A stretch of DNA of 10,990 nucleotides from Thalassiosira profunda (Eukaryota > Bacillariophyta > Thalassiosirophyceae > Thalassiosirales > Thalassiosiraceae). A program made the position numbers and the translations under genes. The notes beneath the pieces were generated by a model. It searched no databases and was not told where the DNA came from. It saw nothing but the letters and a program-made list of their open reading frames with translations. Shown here one piece after another: positions 1 to 6,280 of this stretch. The stretch is taken from positions 1 to 10,990 of the forward strand of contig JALLAP010001019.1 of assembly GCA_036939355.1 (NCBI GenBank), read 5' to 3'. The first letter of the stretch is position 1; each line of letters begins with the position of its first letter.

Positions 1-785
1 ACGATGTAGCGCCGCTCGTAGTCGACGTTCAGTCTCGGATCGAGGCCTCCCCCCGACGTTCCTGCTGACAGTGCGAAGGGCGCGACGTCACCGTCCGCGG
101 TGGCCGCCAGGGGGTCGCCTTGTGCCGCTCCGACTGGCGGCACAGCCGGTGGATCCTGCGCCATCGTCGGCCGCAGCGAGTCCTCCCGCTCCTCCCCCTC
201 GCCATTCCTCGCCACACCCACCGAGCGGGACGTCAGGGAAGGCGCCGTCGAGGCCGTCCACGCCGAAGACACGGACGCGTCCATTAAGGATGGGAACGCT
301 GCCGGCACGACTGGCTTGGCGAATTCCGTTGGCGGCAGCGGCTCATTGTTGTACGCGTGTCCGTATCCAACGTCCTGGCGACGGCTGTCGTCGTCCTCGT
401 CGGTCGTGGGCAGGGCTCTACTGAGATCGAGGCCTTGGTAGGAAGTGGTCGTGGAGCACTCCTCGATGGCGTGCGCCTCGAGTATAAGGTTGGACAGGTC
501 GGCGGAGTACCCGCCATCCGTGACAGAGTGCCCGTTGGACGAGGGACTGGTCGGTCGATCGTCGCAAACGGCGGCGCTCGATGTGGTTTTCTGCGCGCCC
601 TCTTCCCTGCCTGTCGCCCGTTCGCCAGCCCCGGCCTCCTCATCATCCTCGCCCCCGACCAAATCGTCCGCGAGGCTCTTGCTGCTCGTCCCCAGCAGGG
701 GACCATGGTCGTTAGGCGCGAGGTGGTTGACCTCGACAGGCTCTTTGGGAAACAGTAGCGAGTTGAGAAAGCGACAATGCAGCAT
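1..785 (-). CDS. Gene A: acidic disordered protein, partial (3' end outside window)
   Basis: On the minus strand a frame stays open from an ATG at 785-783 to the window edge, giving 261 codons with no stop. The product is hydrophilic and rich in Asp, Glu, Ser, Thr, Pro and Gly, with acidic runs such as GGEDDEEAGAG and TTDEDDDSRR, and shows no signal peptide, membrane segment or domain I recognise. The codon content reads like protein, whereas overlapping frames on both strands are Arg/Pro-rich. The first in-frame codon upstream of the ATG's TTG is TAG (791-789), inside the string TTTTTTAG, which would also serve as a splice acceptor, so the true 5' end may be an earlier exon. It follows gene B on the same strand and in the same frame, with 69 nt between B's stop and this ATG. 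Function unknown. The frame is seen directly; the start is inferred. Confidence 0.6.
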   Translation of the reverse strand, partial: MLHCRFLNSLLFPKEPVEVNHLAPNDHGPLLGTSSKSLADDLVGGEDDEEAGAGERATGREEGAQKTTSSAAVCDDRPTSPSSNGHSVTDGGYSADLSNLILEAHAIEECSTTTSYQGLDLSRALPTTDEDDDSRRQDVGYGHAYNNEPLPPTEFAKPVVPAAFPSLMDASVSSAWTASTAPSLTSRSVGVARNGEGEEREDSLRPTMAQDPPAVPPVGAAQGDPLAATADGDVAPFALSAGTSGGGLDPRLNVDYERRYI

Positions 786-854
786 CAACTAAAAAATCCG
801 GTCCAGCAACAGCAACAAGCACCCATCGACGAGCCATTCAAACAAACGACAATC
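786..854. other. Short spacer between genes B and A
   Basis: This 69-nt stretch separates B's TGA (857-855) from A's ATG. Read on the minus strand in the B/A frame it contains one further stop, TAG at 791-789, and is otherwise open. It encodes a Leu-rich run from CTG/TTG codons (plus strand: CAGCAACAGCAACAAGC). The minus-strand string GGATTTTTTAG is a good splice acceptor. No promoter element was seen. It may be intergenic or part of an intron joining B to A. Confidence 0.4.
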
Positions 855-3046
855 TCAAAGCAGAGTGATGAGACCGAAACTGGGCTCATAGGGCAAGCGG
901 CGGGCGGCTTCGTCTTCCTTTGCGCGTGCAAGGAGGGCCTTTTTGGGCGGTCGCACGGGCGCAGGGCCATTCGACTTCCTCTTGGAGTTGTACGTCTTGC
1001 GCTCCTCGTTGGAGACGCGCTTGCTTTGGCCCTTGCCGTCCTCGTTCCGCAGTTTCAATAGGCGGTCCTTGTCTTTCTTCCAGCGGTAGATGGACGAGCG
1101 GGACGTCTTGTACTTCTCGGCCAGAGCCGGCACGGAGGCGGCGCCCGCTTCGAGCTCGGAGAGGATGTCGAGCTTTCGCTGGACGGTGAATTCCTCCTGG
1201 GGCTTGCGCTCCTGGGCCAGGGAGGGTACAGGTTGGCCGCTCTTTTCCAGCGCACTCTCTGCTCGTCTGCGAGGAGAGCGGAAATGATTCGCGAAAACGC
1301 TTATCTTCGCTGTGGCGGCCTTCTTCAGCGCCTCTTCTACGTCGCCATTGGCGTCGCGCCTGACAGCCTCCTCCTCGTCCGCTGTGAGGTTGCGGTAATC
1401 AAGGAGCGCGGGCTTGTGGCGAACGAGTTCGACTGGCGACAAAGTCATGGCAAGGTAGAAGTGCCTCAGCTCGACGTTGTCGATGTCGCAGAGGTCAGAG
1501 AGCAGAGCGCCGCTCGGGAGACGCATGTTCCAAGAATGGTCCTTGGCCAGAGAAAGAAGGGAGCTGTGTATCAGCTCTGTGACAGGGAGCGCAGAGTTGG
1601 TGCCGGCTGTCGTGCCGCCCCTCGACCGCGCCGCATGTGCCTCCTCTGAACCAATCCACTCAGGATCGTGAACACCTTTCTTCTGGAGGTAAGAGTTGGT
1701 GCCGGTTGTCGTGCCGCCCCTCGACGACGCCGCATGGGCCTCCTCTGAACCAATCCACTCAGGATCGTGAATACCTTTCTGCTGGAGGAAAGAGTTGGTG
1801 CCGGCTGTCGTGCCGCCCCTCGACCGCGCCGCATGGCCCTCCTCTGAACCGATCCACTCAGGATCGTGAACACCTTTCTTCTGGAGGTAACAGTTGGTGC
1901 CGCCCAGAACACGCCCTTCGCGCTGGGCCTCCAGCAAGGCTTCCATCTGGGCCGGCGACAGATCGTCGTAGCCGGCGACTTTGTGGAAGAGCTTAAACTC
2001 TTCGGCCGAGGAAGGAAGGCTGAGCGGTGTTCCGTTTGAAAGGGCCGCCTTGGCGAACACGACCTTGAGGAACTCGAGGAAATGCTCCGACATTCTTTCC
2101 AGCTCCTCGGGCGGATGGGCGTCGGGGTTCCTTAGACCCTTCTTGGTGAAGGTGGAGGGGTGCGAGGTGATGAAGATGCGTACCAAGAAGGCGACAATGA
2201 TATCGCGATCTGGGTTGTTGAAGAGCTTCTTGTTGCTCCGAAAGGAGGCCATGAGCACGGTCAGCTCCCCGTTCCCCTTGGCGTAGCTGTAGAGAGCACG
2301 AACTCCGAGGCCGCTGCGCGCTGATACGTCGTGGATGCGCAGCTTCTCGGCCTTCGAATTTCCCGACAGGCCCCTCTCCTCGGCATCCTTGATCAACTGC
2401 GGCTCGAAGCACTTGTCAAAATTGTTGCCCCGTTTGCATTCTGGAGTGGCGATGCACGATACCTGGTAGTAGTCGGAGTAGGAGACCCTCGAATCGAAGG
2501 CTTCCGCGGCAATGGCCGGGGTCAGCTTGTCCTCGGGGGTGCCGCCCTCGAGCAAGGCGTTGCATACGGTGGCCTGAAACGAGCGGACACAGGAAGACAC
2601 GGCGTGAGTTCGGCAAACGCATTGCATCTCTGATTGAGCGCAAGACTTACATTTCTCAGTAGCCCAAACGTTTCGCACTCCATGACCATCCTATCACCTA
2701 CAGCCTGGCCCTCGAGAGGCCATCTGTGCGCATCAATGTTGAAGTTCGTCCAGACATGGCACGACTTCTCGTCGAGTTCGTTGCCGAGGTTTCCGAGGCC
2801 GGCACCCACGATACCCATGTAATCGCTGCGGTATTTGTTGTAATACTGCAAGATCTCCTCTGGGTTCGGCACGTCGCCCTGGACGACGCCTTCCAGCTTG
2901 CTCTGCAACCAGTCGTTGAATCGAAGCTCCAAAGCGACGATCTCATCGTGACTGTCGTGAGCCCGAAGCGAGACCACGTAATCGGATATCTTCGGGTCAG
3001 TGCCAAGGCAGATCGTGAAGGCGTCGGCTTGGCCGGGGGCAGCCAT
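855..3046 (-). CDS. Gene B: repeat protein with C-terminal Psq/CENP-B-like helix-turn-helix
   Basis: Two exons, 3046-2651 and 2573-855, give 704 residues. The 77-nt phase-0 intron (2650-2574) starts GTAAGT and ends TTTCAG. The ATG at 3046 lies in a strong context (GACGCCATGG). Residues 1-355 match nothing I recognise; they include a cysteine group (C172, C178, C187). Residues about 360-458 are three 33-residue repeats with core KKGVHDPEWIGSEE. Residues about 595-640 (TVQRKLDILSELEAG, then SVPALAEKYKTSRSSIYRWK) match the tri-helical Psq/CENP-B-N class of helix-turn-helix, followed by a Lys/Arg-rich tail suited to DNA binding or nuclear import. In pogo-like transposases this fold is usually N-terminal and precedes a DDE catalytic domain; none is visible here. 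A nuclear DNA-binding or domesticated-transposon protein is inferred. Gene C lies upstream and gene A downstream on the same strand. Confidence 0.75.
1596..1892 (-). repeat. Three in-frame 99-bp tandem repeats inside gene B
   Basis: Copies lie at 1596-1694, 1695-1793 and 1794-1892; a fourth begins at 1893 (GTTGGTGCCG) and then diverges. By eye, copies 1 and 2 differ at 7 of 99 positions and copies 1 and 3 at 4 of 99. Each encodes 33 residues containing GTN-x2-LQxKG[V/I]HDPEWIGSEE followed by HAA[R/S]SRGGTT. The unit length keeps the frame. The near identity indicates recent expansion or ongoing gene conversion. Confidence 0.95.
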
Positions 3047-3192
3047 GGCGTCGCGTGCTGGGGTTGTCTGCTTGTCCTTGGCCCGCTTGCTTTGTGTCAA
3101 AGTTTCAAACGACCATTTGATTTTTCAAACGGTTCAAATTTGAATGTCGCCCCAAACACCCAGCAAAACCAAACGCCAGACATATAAAGTAA
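3047..3192. promoter_or_regulatory. AT-rich spacer between genes C and B, candidate promoter of B
   Basis: This spacer is clearly more AT-rich than the genes around it. It holds a perfect 12-bp palindrome TTCAAATTTGAA (3133-3144) and two copies of TTTCAAACG exactly 20 bp apart (3103-3111 and 3123-3131), all 57 to 98 bp upstream of B's ATG. A TATAAAG string lies at 3183-3189 on the plus strand. These fit a promoter. The alternative is that the stretch is the end of an intron joining C to B: a GTGAGT donor lies at 3227 and a phase-compatible acceptor (AACCCCAG) sits just before B's ATG. Confidence 0.35.
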
Positions 3193-5057
3193 TCATAACG
3201 CCCACCGCACACATACATCCCACTCACCGTGCTTCAGCTGGAGCGACGAAGGCGCTCTGATGGTTTCTTCCTCCGAGGCCATTGTGATCGCCGTCCGATA
3301 CGTCTCGACGCTGTGGGTCGACGTCTGATCGTCCGCGCCCACCTCCACCTCGACCGTGACGGTCTCCTCCTCGGAGGCCGTGGTGGGCATCGTCGACAGC
3401 GGCGCGGCGTTGCGAAGCTCGCGGAACGCCTCCTCGTCGCCGTCGTCGGGGGAGTCGCGCCCGCCCAGGGGCGCGGCGAGGTGCAGATTGTGCGACGACA
3501 GCGACGGGTTCGACGGCAGCGGCGGCGGAGGCGCGATGGACGCCGCGCGCTCCATATTGCCGCCCGCGTGCAGCGATTGGTTCGCGTACAGCACCATCGT
3601 CGGTTGGGCCCTCCGGCCCCCGCTCATGATCGTTTCCGGCAACGGAGGAGGCGGCATTCCGTCCGCAGCCCCCATGTCGTGCTGCTGCTGCCGTCCCTGC
3701 TGCAACAGCGCCTGGATTTCGAGGTGGGACAGCATCGACGACAGGTCCGACTGGGCGTAGGAGTTGAAGGTGGGGTCCTCCGAGAGGGAGGAGGAGGCGG
3801 TGCCGGCGTGGGGGAGCGAGGCGGGCGAAGATCGCCCTTCTTCCTCGTCGCCGGACGATGGTACGGGCGCGTGCAGGTTGCGGGGGTGCAGCGCGTGGCT
3901 TTCCAGCAGGGGCGCCTCGCGGACGTCGCTGGCGGGGGAGCCGGAGTCGGGAGGGGTTTGGGAGTACCGGGCCTCTTCTCCCCCGTCGGCTTCGATGTTG
4001 TTGGACGGGGCCCTTTCCACTTCCGATGCCACACAATCGTGTTTGTGCGCTGCCACCTTCTCAGCTTCGTCCTCCGCTGTTTTGGACGTCAGCGGTCCCG
4101 CCCGTTCGACCAGGACCCTCCCGCTGGGCAGCACCGCCGACACGCCCCCGCCCTCCGTCGATATCTCCAGGGGGAAGTGGGCGGCGTCGACGGCGTCGGA
4201 CGCGTCGTCAGTCCGGAGGGGGAGGGGCGCCGCGGCTGTCCAAACAAAATTGGGTCAGAGAGGAGTGTGCAGCCAGAGAGTGAGGGTTTTGCCAAACAGG
4301 AGAACGAGACAAGGGGTCAACTCCAAAATATCTGCCGGCACAAACATCCAAGGAAGGCCGCTCTGTGTCCTCTTCCCTCCTTTGGCAAAACACAACCTTC
4401 CGCTCACATCGTTCGATGCTCAAGAAGATTGGACATTCCTCCAACACCTGCTCCAGCGGACGAGGGCGCAAAAGCTCGATCTTGCGTCGCCCCCAATTTC
4501 CTCCCGGAGTTCCTTGGCGCGCAAAAAACAACCCGCTCCGCACACAGAAACCCCGCGCAGCTCCTGGCGAAGCTATCCCCCCCTGGCAGACATAGAAACG
4601 CACGTTTCCCAAGGACCGGTGCGAAAATAATCCACTCACCGGCATCTGCCCCATCCTTTTCCTTCCCCTCCGCCCTCGAATCCAGCGCCGGTCCCTCGCA
4701 CTCCAGGGCCCCGCTCGCTAAGTATCCGATGCTCCCCACCGGGTTCCCCGTGGGTCCAATATGCACGTCCGCGGGATCCATGTCCCCCACGGGTGCGGGT
4801 TCCCCGTCGGGCCTCGAATTCTCCCCCGCGCCAGTATTTTCCGCGGCCCCGTCCCCGGCCTTGCCCGCTTCGGACGCGCGGCCCACCGGCGGGGCCGTGG
4901 CCGAGGCGGCGCCCGTCCTCGCAATGTTCGGCAGACCCCCTTCGTGAACGGGGCCGACGGCCCGGCGCCCCCCGCCAGAGTTTGGCGCGGAAGGCCGCAC
5001 GGGCGCCAATGGCGGCGCGGCCGAGGGAAATATGTACTGGGGCGGGGGCTCCGACAT
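3193..5057 (-). CDS. Gene C: proline/serine/acid-rich disordered protein
   Basis: Two exons, 5057-4640 and 4235-3193, give 486 residues. The 404-nt phase-1 intron (4639-4236) begins GTGAGT and ends TTTGGACAG. The ATG at 5057 has G at -3. Nearly the whole protein is low complexity: residues 1-135 are Ala/Gly/Pro-rich, the remainder Ser, Glu, Asp and Pro-rich, with no membrane segment or signal peptide. Two PPPPLP motifs (residues 334-339 and 375-380) resemble PPLP ligands of class II WW domains. A single amphipathic helix is likely around 302-323 (SDLSSMLSHLEIQALLQQ). A scaffold or transcription-related role is a guess from composition only. A GTGAGTGGG donor ten codons before the stop (exon end at 3228, phase 1) suggests the last exon may instead splice onward, possibly into gene B. 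Gene D diverges 1.2 kb away. Confidence 0.6.
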
Positions 5058-6280
5058 CTCTTATCTTGCGCGCAGAATTGTATTTGCAGGGTGCACCGAC
5101 TCTGGAATGTAGGTTGCGATATGTCGCTGGATGCGCCCAATAATTTTCAGTTGCCCCCCCACTGAGGCCGTCGGCGTCGGGGATCTACCTTCCTGGCTGC
5201 CTCCGGCCCCGCGCCCCTTGATATTAGACGCGTGCGACCTTCCGAGCGGCAGTCCGCCTCCCCAGACGGGATTCGACCGTTGCAAGTCTAGGTCCGGAGC
5301 ACTCTCAGCTTCTAGCTTCTGGCGCGCTCTGCCGCACCAATTTTTTGGCCCCGCGGCGACTGCCGAGGGGAGAGGCTAGAGGGAGGCGCTCGCGGACCGG
5401 CGGAAGGGCTGCGGCGTGGCCTACTGGGGCGAGGAGGGGAATGGGAGGGGGGCGCCAACCGACCGAATCGGCGTAATACAATAGGTACGAATCGGTTTGT
5501 TGTCTCAAGGGAACTTACCTAACTTACGGAATTTTGTAGGTGCAACCTAAACTAAGTTTGCAGTCGCAGGGTGCCCCCCCCAAGTGTCCGGATTTTATTA
5601 GAAGAAGCAAGCGATTCATCGGCCGATTGTATCCTTTTTCCGCACAGCGGTATCCGATTTGGGGGCCGCGGGCACTCCTGAAAAGCGGTCCAAGGAACAG
5701 CTTGGCTCACCTCGCTCATCACTCATCACTCTCCTCGCATCAGCCACTTCTCCTTCCTCGCTTCCTCGGCCCCAACACTGCATCCAAACACGCGCGGGCA
5801 GGCGCGGGACGGCAAGCACGGCGGCCCAATATTGTTCTTGGCGTCGACGGGGGAGCAAGGGGGCGCGGGTTGGCCCACCAAAGGTGCGTTTCTCGCTCAC
5901 AACTCACTAAGATATTAAGGTGCGTGTGTTTGTGGCGGCGTACCAGACGCACTGAGCACATTTATTTGCTATGAGCGACTCTGTTGCGGCGCGTGGACCA
6001 TTGCAAGCGGCGCGCGATTGGCAACGATTGGGCGCATCTGTCTTGTACATTCGATCTTCCGCGCGTGCGTGTAGATGTGCGTTGCCTCTTAAAAAAAAAC
6101 ACCCGGGGGCAATCCATTGCAATTCGTTTGCATGATTACAGCCGCTCGCAATTCATTCGGTTCTCTTGCTCTTGACGCTCTGCTCCAATCCACCGCTAAT
6201 GACATTTTCAATCAACATTCATTCGCCTCGTGATATCTCCAAATATCCAGGCAGCTGCATCGACGTCTTGCGACAACAAA
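5058..6280. promoter_or_regulatory. 1.2-kb gene-free region between divergent genes C and D
   Basis: No convincing coding frame was found; the frames present are short and Arg/Pro-rich. It should hold the promoters and 5' UTRs of both C (leftward) and D (rightward). Visible structure includes four AATCGG/CCGATT motifs between 5466 and 5659, one beside the palindrome ATCGGCCGAT (5618-5627); two minus-strand GTAAGTT donors 9 nt apart (5518 and 5527); a pyrimidine-rich acceptor ending CGGCAG at 5360; runs of C (near 5153 and 5574) and of A (near 6091). No clear TATA box was identified for either gene. Confidence 0.5.

Noticed and set aside
284..706. 140-codon minus-strand frame
   Set aside because: Arg/Pro/Thr-rich shadow in another frame of gene A, whose own frame is open to the window edge.
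855..857. TGA of gene B as selenocysteine or readthrough codon
   Set aside because: A second in-frame stop (TAG) follows 22 codons later, no hairpin element was recognised, and a simple gene end or intron explains the layout better.
1596..1892. CRISPR-like array
   Set aside because: The 99-bp units are contiguous, in-frame coding repeats with no unique spacers.
3183..3189. TATAAAG on the plus strand
   Set aside because: It points toward the antisense strand of gene C, where no gene is supported; the surrounding DNA is generally AT-rich.
4208..4654. 148-codon minus-strand frame inside C's intron
   Set aside because: It would skip the well-matched GTGAGT/ACAG splice pair that keeps C in phase; composition is mixed and unconvincing.
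3229..4947. 572-codon open frame on the plus strand
   Set aside because: It is antisense to gene C, is dominated by Arg/Gly runs, crosses C's intron without change, and has no splice or start logic. It is a GC-bias shadow.
5262..5350. tRNA-like B-box (minus GGTCGAATCCC) and a GGTGCGGCAGAGCGC string
   Set aside because: The T-loop is one base short and no consistent acceptor, anticodon and D arms could be drawn at tRNA spacing.
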